In this document: positions 26,400 to 33,926 of the stretch, one piece after another
Layout: every line of letters starts with the position of its first letter
Numbering within the stretch: position 1 is the first letter of the stretch
NCBI RefSeq assembly: GCF_005938385.1
Contig: NZ_VCRA01000032.1
Location: forward strand, 1 to 64,000
DNA: 64,000 bases
Reading direction: 5' to 3'
Origin: Paenibacillus mesophilus
Lineage (GTDB): Bacteria > Bacillota > Bacilli > Paenibacillales > NBRC-103111
The notes under the pieces: generated by a model
Told to the model about the DNA's origin: nothing
The model's input: only the letters and a program-made list of their open reading frames with translations
Database searches by the model: none
Position numbers and translations under genes: made by a program

Positions 26400-28241
26400 T
26401 TATCTCTTTTGCAGCTTGCCTTTCAGAGCAAGAATTTCCAATTCGATCCGCGCGGCGCCGATAATGTCGCCGGATTTTTCCCGTGCAATCCGTTCTTCCG
26501 TCAAACGCTCAATCGCTTGCAGCTCCCGATACTTGTGGATCTGCCTCAAGTAGTCCTCGATAACCTGATCGTTTATGCCTTGATCGGACTCCGTCATCAG
26601 AATCGAGCTGGCCAGCCTCTCCAGCCGGTCATCCTGCAGCGAGGCCATATATCGGCTTGCATCGGGCTCGAATCCTTGCGCGTAGAAGGCATATAAATAA
26701 GCAGCCAACGCTGCGTGAGCTTCATCGTTAAAAGCGTCCCCGAGCCGCTCCTGGACGAGGGCGGTTACTTCCTTGTCATGCAGCATGACGTAAAGCAAAT
26801 GACGTTCAGCTTTGTCATACGCAGGTTTCAGCTTCGGCAGCGGTTGGGAATCGGTCCCGTCATTCCTTACAGTATTCCACGAAATATCGTTATTATCCCC
26901 ATTGCCGCGCTTTTTTTGCTCCTGCTCGCGAATCTCGTTCGTTTCCTGCTTCATCGTTTCAAAGGAAGAGATGGCGCTGAATTCGGAGGCCAGCTCTTTG
27001 AGGTAGTGCTCCCGTCCGGTCGGCGATTCGATCCCGGCAATCACTTCCCGTATGGCCGTCCTGACGTAACGCAGCTTGGCTTCGTTGTCCTGCATGTTAA
27101 AATTGCGCCGCAAGTGCAGCAGCCTGAATTTCTCTCTAGGCACGGCCCCTTCGATAATTTCATTGCGGAAACGGTCCGCCCCGAACGTTTCGACATAGTC
27201 GTCGGCGTCCAGCTTATTCGGCAACACGGCTACTTTAATGTCCAGGCCCGCCTTCTCGAGCAATCCCAAACTTTTGTAAGCGGCCGATTGTCCCGCATCG
27301 TCCCCGTCATAGCAAAGCACCACCCGCTCGGCCGAACGTCTCATCAACAGCGCATGCTCTTCGGTAAGCGCCGTTCCCATCGTGGCGACGGCGTTATGAA
27401 CGCCTGCCGACCAAGCTTTGATCACATCGGCATACCCTTCGAACACTACGATTTGATTCGTGCGCTTAATCTCGGCTCTAGCCGTGTGGAGATTGTACAG
27501 CACCCGGCTTTTGCGGAACAGCGAAGTCTCCGGGCTGTTCAAATATTTCGGCTGCTCGTTGCCGAGCGTACGTCCGGCGAATGCGATAACGCTGCCCCTT
27601 GCATCCCGGATCGGAAACATGACCCTGTTGCGGAACTTATCGACATAACCTCCTCCGGACGATCTGGCCGTGACGAGGGCTCCTTTCTCCATGAGCGGCA
27701 GCGGAAACCCCCGTTTCTCGAGAAGCTGCGCCAAGGTGTCCCATCGTGGGGGCGCAAACCCGATCTGGAATGTGTCGATTAAGGTGTCTGTAAATCCTCT
27801 CGAGTGCAAATAGTCGAGCGCCGGCTTACCTTCCGCATAGTTATAGAGAAAGTGATGATACAGCTTCGCGGCGAGCTCGTGGCCGCCCACGATCTGTTCC
27901 TTCTCCTGCTGCCGTTCCGCCTGCTCCGGGGATTGCTGCTCCCAAGCAAACGCGATATTCGCTTCCTCGGCCAAATGCCGCATCGCTTCTCCGAACGTGT
28001 AGCCTTCGATCTCTTGAATGAAGCGGATCACGTTGCCGCCTTTGCCGCATCCGAAGCATTTGAACATTTGCTTCTCGGGATTAACGTTAAAGGAAGGCGA
28101 CTTTTCCGAATGAAACGGGCATAATCCTTTCATATTTCGGCCGAGCTTGGACAAATGGACATATTTGCCGATCACGTCCACTATGTCGTGGTGCTTTAGG
28201 ACTGCCTCGATGATGTGTTCCGGAATCAGTCCGCTACTCAT
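26400..28241 (-). CDS. dnaG: DNA primase DnaG
   Basis: Protein of 613 residues from ATG 28241 (AAAGGGTGAT upstream). The zinc-binding CHC2 domain has Cys41, His44, Cys62 and Cys65. The TOPRIM catalytic core includes VVFEGYADVI and LCYDGDDAGQ. The C-terminal helical region would bind the replicative helicase. It synthesises primers at the replication fork. It is followed by sigA after 90 bp. Confidence 0.97.
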   Translation of the reverse strand: MSSGLIPEHIIEAVLKHHDIVDVIGKYVHLSKLGRNMKGLCPFHSEKSPSFNVNPEKQMFKCFGCGKGGNVIRFIQEIEGYTFGEAMRHLAEEANIAFAWEQQSPEQAERQQEKEQIVGGHELAAKLYHHFLYNYAEGKPALDYLHSRGFTDTLIDTFQIGFAPPRWDTLAQLLEKRGFPLPLMEKGALVTARSSGGGYVDKFRNRVMFPIRDARGSVIAFAGRTLGNEQPKYLNSPETSLFRKSRVLYNLHTARAEIKRTNQIVVFEGYADVIKAWSAGVHNAVATMGTALTEEHALLMRRSAERVVLCYDGDDAGQSAAYKSLGLLEKAGLDIKVAVLPNKLDADDYVETFGADRFRNEIIEGAVPREKFRLLHLRRNFNMQDNEAKLRYVRTAIREVIAGIESPTGREHYLKELASEFSAISSFETMKQETNEIREQEQKKRGNGDNNDISWNTVRNDGTDSQPLPKLKPAYDKAERHLLYVMLHDKEVTALVQERLGDAFNDEAHAALAAYLYAFYAQGFEPDASRYMASLQDDRLERLASSILMTESDQGINDQVIEDYLRQIHKYRELQAIERLTEERIAREKSGDIIGAARIELEILALKGKLQKR

Positions 28242-28279
28242 CCTAATCACCCTTTGCAAAAGTACACGTATACTATTCG

Positions 28280-28750
28280 CTAAATCGTCCCATTATCCTG
28301 CAAACGAGCCAAAACTTTTGTCAAAGTTTGTAGAAACGACTGCCGGTCCTGCTCCGTAAAAGGCTTCGGCCCTTTTCCGTACTTGCCTCCCCGGCGTTGT
28401 CTGGCGCTTTCGTGCCGGTTCTCGAGCAAAAAATCGATCGTTCGGTCCGTATACGTCTGGCCCCGGTTCGAAAGTGCAATCGCCTTCTTGGCTAGACCGA
28501 TTGTTGCCAGCCCGAAATCTTGCGTGACCAGAATATCGCCTGCGGATATGCGGTTGGCGATATACAGATCGACGGATTGATCGGACCGGTCCACTTGGAC
28601 GATCGTGACCCCCTCCCGCGCTTCGAGCCGATGATCGTAAGACGCAACCATGACAACGGGGACGCCGAATCGAACAGCGGCATCCGTAATTTCGTTTTTG
28701 ACGGGACAGGCGTCCGCGTCCACAATAATTTTGACCCCTATGATTACCAC
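28280..28750 (-). CDS. yqxD: UPF0178 (YaiI/YqxD) family protein
   Basis: About 156 residues. The family motif VDADACPVKNEI opens the protein, and LVTQDFGLA and GPKPFTEQDR follow. The start codon is uncertain: GTG 28750 or TTG 28753, just after AAAGG. The fold is PIN-like with conserved acidic residues, and a nuclease role has been suggested but not shown. The order ppsR-yqxD-dnaG-sigA is conserved in Bacilli. Confidence 0.9.
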   Translation of the reverse strand: MVIIGVKIIVDADACPVKNEITDAAVRFGVPVVMVASYDHRLEAREGVTIVQVDRSDQSVDLYIANRISAGDILVTQDFGLATIGLAKKAIALSNRGQTYTDRTIDFLLENRHESARQRRGGKYGKGPKPFTEQDRQSFLQTLTKVLARLQDNGTI

Positions 28751-28832
28751 CAATTTCCTTTGAAGCTTTCCGTTATATTATATACGAGGAAAAAACAAAA
28801 AATCCTGCTTTCCATTTTCAAAATAGCGGAAC

Positions 28833-29645
28833 CTAACGCCGGAACAAGTTCAAAATAACGCCGGCGGTTTCCTCGACCGCCTTATTGGATACATCGATGA
28901 CTTTGCAGCCGACCCGGGTCATAATTTTTTGCGCATGCTCCAGCTCTTTTTTGATCCGCTCGATTTGCGCATACAGCGCGCTGTCGGCAAGTCCGAGACT
29001 TTTGAGCCGCTCCTTGCGGATCATGTTCAGCTTCTCGGGATCGATGACGAGACCGATTACTTTGTCCGGCGACACGGTAAACAGTTGTTCCGGCGGCTGC
29101 AGCTCCGGGACGAGCGGCACGTTGGCCACTTTGAGCATCCGGTGCGCCAAATACATCGATAGCGGCGTCTTCGACGTGCGCGACACGCCGACCAGCACGA
29201 TATCGGCAAGCAGTACGCCCGTCGCATCCCGGCCGTCGTCATATTTTACCGCGAATTCGACCGCTTCCACTTTCTTGAAATAATCCTCGTCCAATTGATG
29301 AATAAGTCCGGGCTGATGAAGCGGCTCCCGATTGAACGCCTTCTCCAGCGTAGAGATGATCGGTCCGAGCAAATCGATGGAAATGACTTTGCGCTTGCGG
29401 GCCTGAGCGATCAAATAATCTCTCAGCTCGGGTACGACGAGCGTAAACAATACGATCGCCTGCGACTTGGCCGCTTCGGCCACGATGAGCTCGACACCCT
29501 CCCGCCCGGTGACATAAGGAGCGCGGCGCACTTCTACGATATTGGGATGAAATTGGATGGCCGCCGCCTTCAGCACGGACTCGGCCGTATCTCCGGCCGA
29601 ATCGGATACGACGTACACGATTGGTTTTGGAGTATTACGATTCAT
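28833..29645 (-). CDS. ppsR: Pyruvate, phosphate dikinase regulatory protein (DUF299)
   Basis: Protein of 270 residues from ATG 29645 (GGTGAT upstream), the length of B. subtilis YqfL; an ATG at 29660 is the alternative. The P-loop-like GVSRTSKTPLSMYLA is near residue 150, and the N-terminal YVVSDSAGDTAESV is typical. The family is a bifunctional ADP-dependent kinase and Pi-dependent pyrophosphorylase that switches PPDK or PEP synthase. No PPDK gene lies in the window. In B. subtilis ccpN precedes this gene; here the upstream neighbour is recO. Confidence 0.93.
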   Translation of the reverse strand: MNRNTPKPIVYVVSDSAGDTAESVLKAAAIQFHPNIVEVRRAPYVTGREGVELIVAEAAKSQAIVLFTLVVPELRDYLIAQARKRKVISIDLLGPIISTLEKAFNREPLHQPGLIHQLDEDYFKKVEAVEFAVKYDDGRDATGVLLADIVLVGVSRTSKTPLSMYLAHRMLKVANVPLVPELQPPEQLFTVSPDKVIGLVIDPEKLNMIRKERLKSLGLADSALYAQIERIKKELEHAQKIMTRVGCKVIDVSNKAVEETAGVILNLFRR

Positions 29646-29804
29646 TACAATCACCGCCATTAGACAAAAATCCCGCTTCCGGGTTCAAGGTGCGAGTCTA
29701 CGAAGATTAGTAAACTCCCACTTGAACATGATGCCGCGGAAACGGGTTCAGATGTTTTCGAAAATAATACCAGATTCATAACCGGTTTGCAAATCACGGT
29801 CAGG

Positions 29805-30551
29805 TCATATCCCATACTTGTCCATCTGGTCGATGAAGTTTCTGGATTTCCATCTCACGTCAACGTGGGCGTCCAGAAATTGCCGGATACAGTGCTTCAG
29901 CTGATTTTTCGTGGCGGCCTTTACATCCGTCTTGCCGAGTCTTCTAATATCCATATGCAAAAACAGCCGGAGCAGCTTCAACGTTCCTTCCGTCAAGGCG
30001 ATCGCTCCCTGGTCGGCATGACGGCATCGGCTGCAGATCGTGCCGCCCATCGCAATGCTAAGCATCATCGCGCCTTCTTGCGCGCCGCAAGAAACGCATT
30101 CGTTCAACTCGGGCATGTAGCCTGCGATCGCCAGCATTTTCATTTCATAAATGTTCGTAACGATTTGCGGATCTTTGTCCTCGTCCATCGCATCGAGCGC
30201 TGCTTTCAACTGCTCGAACAACGGAGCGTTTCGTTCGTTTTCCCCGAGCATCCGTTCGGTCAGCTCCATCAAATAAGCGGCGTATGCCGTCTTATGAATG
30301 TCCGTCTTCAGCCGGTGGTAAGCGTTCCATATTTCTCCGTTGTTCAGAGTACCCATCGATCCCGTTTTGTAGCAGTTGAACTCGCCGTAAGTAAACAGCT
30401 GTGCTATGGCCGAGTGACGGCTTTTCAGTTTTTTGGCGCCGCGGGCCATGATGCTTATTTTTCCGGCTTCTTTAGAAAACACGGTTATAATTTTGTCGCC
30501 TTCCCCATAATCGAAGCTGCGAATTACGATGCCCTCGACCCGAACGAGCAT
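29805..30551 (-). CDS. recO: DNA repair protein RecO
   Basis: Protein of 248 residues with an N-terminal OB fold (VEGIVIRSFDYGEGDKIITV) and a helical C-terminal domain with a Cys4 zinc site (ECVSCG and CSRCRH). RecO anneals DNA and loads RecA with RecF/RecR. An AGAAGGA site precedes the ATG. It follows era and yqzL, the usual order in Bacilli. Confidence 0.96.
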   Translation of the reverse strand: MLVRVEGIVIRSFDYGEGDKIITVFSKEAGKISIMARGAKKLKSRHSAIAQLFTYGEFNCYKTGSMGTLNNGEIWNAYHRLKTDIHKTAYAAYLMELTERMLGENERNAPLFEQLKAALDAMDEDKDPQIVTNIYEMKMLAIAGYMPELNECVSCGAQEGAMMLSIAMGGTICSRCRHADQGAIALTEGTLKLLRLFLHMDIRRLGKTDVKAATKNQLKHCIRQFLDAHVDVRWKSRNFIDQMDKYGI

Positions 30552-30604
30552 GCATATTCCTTCTCCCCATCCCGAATCTCCGTCTGAAGCTTATTACCCG
30601 CAGG

Positions 30605-30748
30605 CTAGTTCAATAAATCCGTTTCGTCCGGAATCAGATCTTCTTCCTCCTCCGGCTCCGTATTCGCTTGATGATCGATTTCTTTAAAAAGCAAGTACGA
30701 TTCCACATCACCCGTCATCGTAAAATACTTCCACGAAAAGTCGCGCAT
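30605..30748 (-). CDS. yqzL: YqzL family small protein
   Basis: Protein of 47 residues from ATG 30748, with AAAGGA 8 nt upstream; the longer frame to 30838 is not used. The opening MRDFSWKYFTMTGDVESYLL is characteristic of YqzL, which is 47 residues in B. subtilis and also sits between era and recO. Function unknown. Confidence 0.9.
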   Translation of the reverse strand: MRDFSWKYFTMTGDVESYLLFKEIDHQANTEPEEEEDLIPDETDLLN

Positions 30749-30861
30749 GCGGTTCATCCTTTCAATGAGGAAATATCTGTTCGATACTTCATAGGATGAG
30801 CGAACGGAACACGGAGTATCCATTGTAAAAATCCCCACAAACTAACCCCGAAACCGATAGC

Positions 30862-31130
30862 TATATAAGTTGAACTATTGAATGGCTGTCGTTCCATTCC
30901 GCAAGGGATTACCTAGTGTGAATTTACGTATCTTCGTAAAATCACACTTGCAGCTTCAGACAGGTTGTTTTGAGTTTCCTTTATTGGATTGGCCTTCGGA
31001 TTGTAGAAACTCCAGGCTTACGAAGCAAGCTTTCTGAAGAAAGCTCTCAAAGCCAAAACTCGCTTACAAGGTAATTCCCTTTCTCCATTGCACTTAGCTT
31101 TCTCACGGCAGCTTTAGTTCAACTTATATA
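30862..31130. mobile_element. MITE-like element with 16-bp perfect terminal inverted repeats
   Basis: A 269-bp AT-rich stretch, in contrast with the GC-rich flanks, fills most of the 387-bp gap between yqzL and era. The ends TATATAAGTTGAACTA and TAGTTCAACTTATATA are perfect inverted repeats. Weaker similarity between the two ends continues inward (AAGGGATTACCT near the left end against AAGGGAATTACCT near the right). Internal hairpins include GTGTGAATTTACG / CGTAAAATCACAC and AGCTTTCT / AGAAAGCT. It has no coding frame of note. A TA-target, non-autonomous transposon derivative is the likeliest reading. Confidence 0.65.
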
Positions 31131-31135
31131 GAACG

Positions 31136-32029
31136 TCAGTCGAGACGGAAGCCCAAATCTTTAAGCACGTGCTCGCGGTTCCGCCAATCTTTGTTCACTT
31201 TCACCCATAGCTCCAGAAAAATTTTCGAGCCGAGCAGCGTCTCGATGTCACGGCGCGCCTGCTTGCCGACTTCCTTCAGCATCGCACCCTGCTTCCCGAT
31301 AATGATGCCTTTCTGGGAATCGCGCTCGACGAAAATGACGGCGCCGATGCTGACCAGCCCGTTGTCCTCCACCTTCATGCTCTCGATCGCGACGGCAATG
31401 GAGTGCGGTATTTCCTCACGGGTCAAATGCAATATTTTCTCGCGGATCAGCTCCGCGCAAATAAACTGCTCCGGGTAATCCGTCACTTGGTCGGCCGGAT
31501 AATATTGCGGACCTTCCGGCAAATATTTGCCGATCTGCTCGAGCAGCGTGTTTACGTTATTGCCTTGCAGCGCGGAGATCGGAACGATTTCGGCGAACTC
31601 GTACAGATCCTTGTAGGCGACGATAACCGGCAGCAGCGCTTCCGGATGAACCTGATCGATTTTGTTCAGGACGAGCAGCACGGGCGTTTTCACGTTTTTC
31701 AACTGCTCGATAATAAAGCGGTCGCCGCCGCCGATACCTTCGGCTACATCGACGAGAAACAAAATCGCATCGACTTCCCGGAACGTATTCTCGGCCACCT
31801 TCATCATGTAGCTCCCGAGCTTTGACTTCGGCTTGTGGATGCCCGGCGTGTCGAGAAAGACGATTTGCAAGTCTTCTTTCGTATAAACCCCTTGAATTTT
31901 ATTGCGCGTAGTTTGAGGCTTGTCCGACATGATCGCGATTTTTTGGCCGATCACTTGGTTCAGCAAGGTCGATTTGCCGACATTCGGCCGTCCGATAATC
32001 GCGACAAACCCCGATTTATGTTTACTCAT
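31136..32029 (-). CDS. era: GTPase Era, 16S rRNA assembly factor
   Basis: Protein of 297 residues from ATG 32029 (GGGAGG upstream). G1 is GRPNVGKS (13-20), G3 DTPGIH, G4 NKID, and the C-terminal KH domain includes IIIGKQGAMLKEVG. Era binds the 3' end of 16S rRNA during 30S maturation. The gene ybeY in the same run works on the same rRNA end. The neighbouring MITE-like element starts 5 bp past the stop. Confidence 0.97.
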   Translation of the reverse strand: MSKHKSGFVAIIGRPNVGKSTLLNQVIGQKIAIMSDKPQTTRNKIQGVYTKEDLQIVFLDTPGIHKPKSKLGSYMMKVAENTFREVDAILFLVDVAEGIGGGDRFIIEQLKNVKTPVLLVLNKIDQVHPEALLPVIVAYKDLYEFAEIVPISALQGNNVNTLLEQIGKYLPEGPQYYPADQVTDYPEQFICAELIREKILHLTREEIPHSIAVAIESMKVEDNGLVSIGAVIFVERDSQKGIIIGKQGAMLKEVGKQARRDIETLLGSKIFLELWVKVNKDWRNREHVLKDLGFRLD

Positions 32030-32048
32030 TGAATCCTCCCCTATTTTA

Positions 32049-32099
32049 CCCCAAAAAGTGGAGCCGGCCTCCGCAGCGTATTCCAAGTACTTTTTGGGG
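32049..32099 (+). repeat. Hairpin repeat copy C
   Basis: Arms CCCCAAAAAGT and ACTTTTTGGGG pair perfectly over 11 bp; the inner part is GTGGAG ... TTCCAAGT. First unit of a tandem cluster between era and cdd. Confidence 0.88.
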
Positions 32100-32113
32100 A
32101 CCCCCTCATTATT

Positions 32114-32164
32114 CCCCCAAAATTGTAGTTGACCTTCGTAGCTTATTCCAATTACTTTTGGGGG
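32114..32164 (+). repeat. Hairpin repeat copy D
   Basis: Arms CCCCCAAAA and TTTTGGGGG pair perfectly; it starts ~66 bp after copy C. A further decayed half unit (AAGCGTATTCCAAGT, 32180-32194) follows. Confidence 0.85.
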
Positions 32165-32225
32165 AGCCCCCTTTGCTATGAAGCGTATTCCAAGTTGTCT
32201 CCATCTGTATTATAGCCAAAACCGC

Positions 32226-32654
32226 TCAGCTCGACGCCAAATCCCCGGGACCGAATGCGCCCGGGAGCAGCTTCGAAACGGTCGTTTCGACTAAGTCACC
32301 CTTCAGATTGGCCATATATACGGGCATATCCGGAGCGCATAGCTCGGCCATCACCTGCCGGCATACGCCGCAAGGAGAGACCGGGCCGTCCGTATCGCCG
32401 ACGACGGCAATCGCTGCAAAGCTGCCTTTCTTGTGCCCGTCGGCAATGGCGCGAAACAGCGCCGTCCGTTCGGCGCAGTTCGTCGGTCCGTAGGCCGCGT
32501 TCTCCACGTTGCAGCCGTAATGGATATTCCCCTGCTCATCCAGCAGCGCACTGCCTACGCGAAAGCGGGAATACGGAGCATAAGCGCGCTCTCTGGCGGC
32601 TTTCGCATGACGGACAAGCTCTGCTGCATCGATCCGGTCCTTGTTGCTCATCAT
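32226..32654 (-). CDS. cdd: Cytidine deaminase
   Basis: Protein of 142 residues, the tetrameric Bacillus type. The zinc ligands are Cys60 (TNCAERT), Cys95 and Cys98 (PCGVC), and Glu62 is the catalytic proton shuttle. It converts cytidine and deoxycytidine to uridine forms in pyrimidine salvage. It sits between dgkA and era, as in B. subtilis. Confidence 0.96.
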   Translation of the reverse strand: MMSNKDRIDAAELVRHAKAARERAYAPYSRFRVGSALLDEQGNIHYGCNVENAAYGPTNCAERTALFRAIADGHKKGSFAAIAVVGDTDGPVSPCGVCRQVMAELCAPDMPVYMANLKGDLVETTVSKLLPGAFGPGDLASS

Positions 32655-32665
32655 TCCGCCCCCGC

Positions 32666-33367
32666 CTAAATAACTAAAATCAAATAAAAGGCCAACGCCG
32701 TCATCACCGAGCCGATAACCGCACCCGCCGCTAATGCGGGGAGCTGCCTGCTCCGCTTATCGTACAGGACGAACGTCAATTGAATCGATAAGCTGTAACC
32801 GAGCAGGGCGATTAGCGAATTGGCGGTCAAGAGGGCGATCCAGGTCGATATGGCAAAGGATACTGCGGTCAACAAGCTCGGCCTGATCGGTAGGCGTTTC
32901 TCGGAGAAACGCGTCTGAGCCACGATGACGATCATCGCCACCAATGCCACCAAAGTCCAAATGAGTCCCGGCGTCAATACGCTTTCGCCTGTCCCGGCTT
33001 GTCGGATAAGCCGGTCGATCGGCTCGTAGAAAACGACCATCCCGACTATAGCGGCAAAAACCGCCGATACTAGAACGGCGGCCGCTGCTACGTCTTTGGC
33101 GATTTTAGCCAGCGGGTGCCGGTCGGGCATCGCCAGATCGACCGCTTTTTCCACTGCGGTATTGATCAGCTCGCAGACGATAACAAGCGTGACCGCCAAT
33201 AGGATAAACAAAATTTCCGACTTCGGCAGCTTGAACAAAATCGCCATCATGAGCGCAAGCAGCGCCACCGAAAAGTGAAACTGCATGTTTTGCTGTGTCG
33301 ATAAGGAGTACTTCAGCCCTTCATAGGCGTATCGGAAACTCCTCCGAAACTTCTTGACGTCTCTCAC
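32666..33367 (-). CDS. dgkA: DgkA-family lipid kinase with extra C-terminal membrane domain
   Basis: Protein of 233 residues starting at GTG 33367, which overlaps the ybeY stop (GTGA). The first ~115 residues are the DgkA/undecaprenol kinase domain: ELINTAVEKAVDL (66-78) and KIAKDVAAAAVLVSA. Residues ~130-233 add four hydrophobic helices (LIWTLVALVAMIVIVA through ALAFYLILVI) absent from the ~125-residue B. subtilis enzyme. The Gram-positive enzyme phosphorylates undecaprenol. The role of the added part is unknown. Confidence 0.9.
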   Translation of the reverse strand: MRDVKKFRRSFRYAYEGLKYSLSTQQNMQFHFSVALLALMMAILFKLPKSEILFILLAVTLVIVCELINTAVEKAVDLAMPDRHPLAKIAKDVAAAAVLVSAVFAAIVGMVVFYEPIDRLIRQAGTGESVLTPGLIWTLVALVAMIVIVAQTRFSEKRLPIRPSLLTAVSFAISTWIALLTANSLIALLGYSLSIQLTFVLYDKRSRQLPALAAGAVIGSVMTALAFYLILVI

Positions 33368-33912
33368 CGCCGCAGTCCCGCCTTCTGCAGCACCGCTTCC
33401 TGCTTCTCGAACATGATCCGCTCCGATTCCTCATCCCCGTGGTCGTATCCGATCAAGTGGAGAAACCCATGGACGAACAAAAATCCGATTTCTCGTTCCA
33501 CGGAATGACCGTATTCTTGGGCCTGCTCGATCGCGCGCTCTACGGAGATGACGATGTCGCCGAGCGGCTCGGGGTACTCTTCGCCGTATTCCTCATCCGT
33601 ATCTCCCGCATCTTGTCCGTCGTCATCCAAGTCTTCATCCAGCTCTTCGTCGTCCTCGTATAAGATCTCCGGCTCGCCTTCCACGCTCTCCAGCATGGAG
33701 AAGGACAAGACGTCCGTCGCTTTGTCGATATTCCGATAATCGCGGTTCAGCACGCGAATCGCTTCGTCACCCACAAAGCTGATCACGACGTCCCCGGATT
33801 CGATTCCTTCTGCCTCGGCGGCCAGCTTAAGCAATGTATCCAGCATCGCAATCAACGGTTCCCCGATTTCGAGAGCATCCTGTTCATCGTTCCATTCCAA
33901 ACTCAACGTCAT
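33364..33912 (-). CDS. ybeY: Endoribonuclease YbeY with acidic insertion
   Basis: Protein of 182 residues. The zinc motif HGFLHLIGYDH (148-158) is intact, as is RVLNRDYRNIDKATDVLSF (53-71). Residues ~78-114 form a strongly acidic, Asp/Glu-dominated insertion directly before PLGDIVIS; usual YbeY proteins are ~155-165 residues. It matures the 16S rRNA 3' end and joins ribosome quality control. It overlaps dgkA and follows pgpH by 14 bp. Confidence 0.95.
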   Translation of the reverse strand: MTLSLEWNDEQDALEIGEPLIAMLDTLLKLAAEAEGIESGDVVISFVGDEAIRVLNRDYRNIDKATDVLSFSMLESVEGEPEILYEDDEELDEDLDDDGQDAGDTDEEYGEEYPEPLGDIVISVERAIEQAQEYGHSVEREIGFLFVHGFLHLIGYDHGDEESERIMFEKQEAVLQKAGLRR

Positions 33913-33926
33913 CCGTCACCGTCTCC

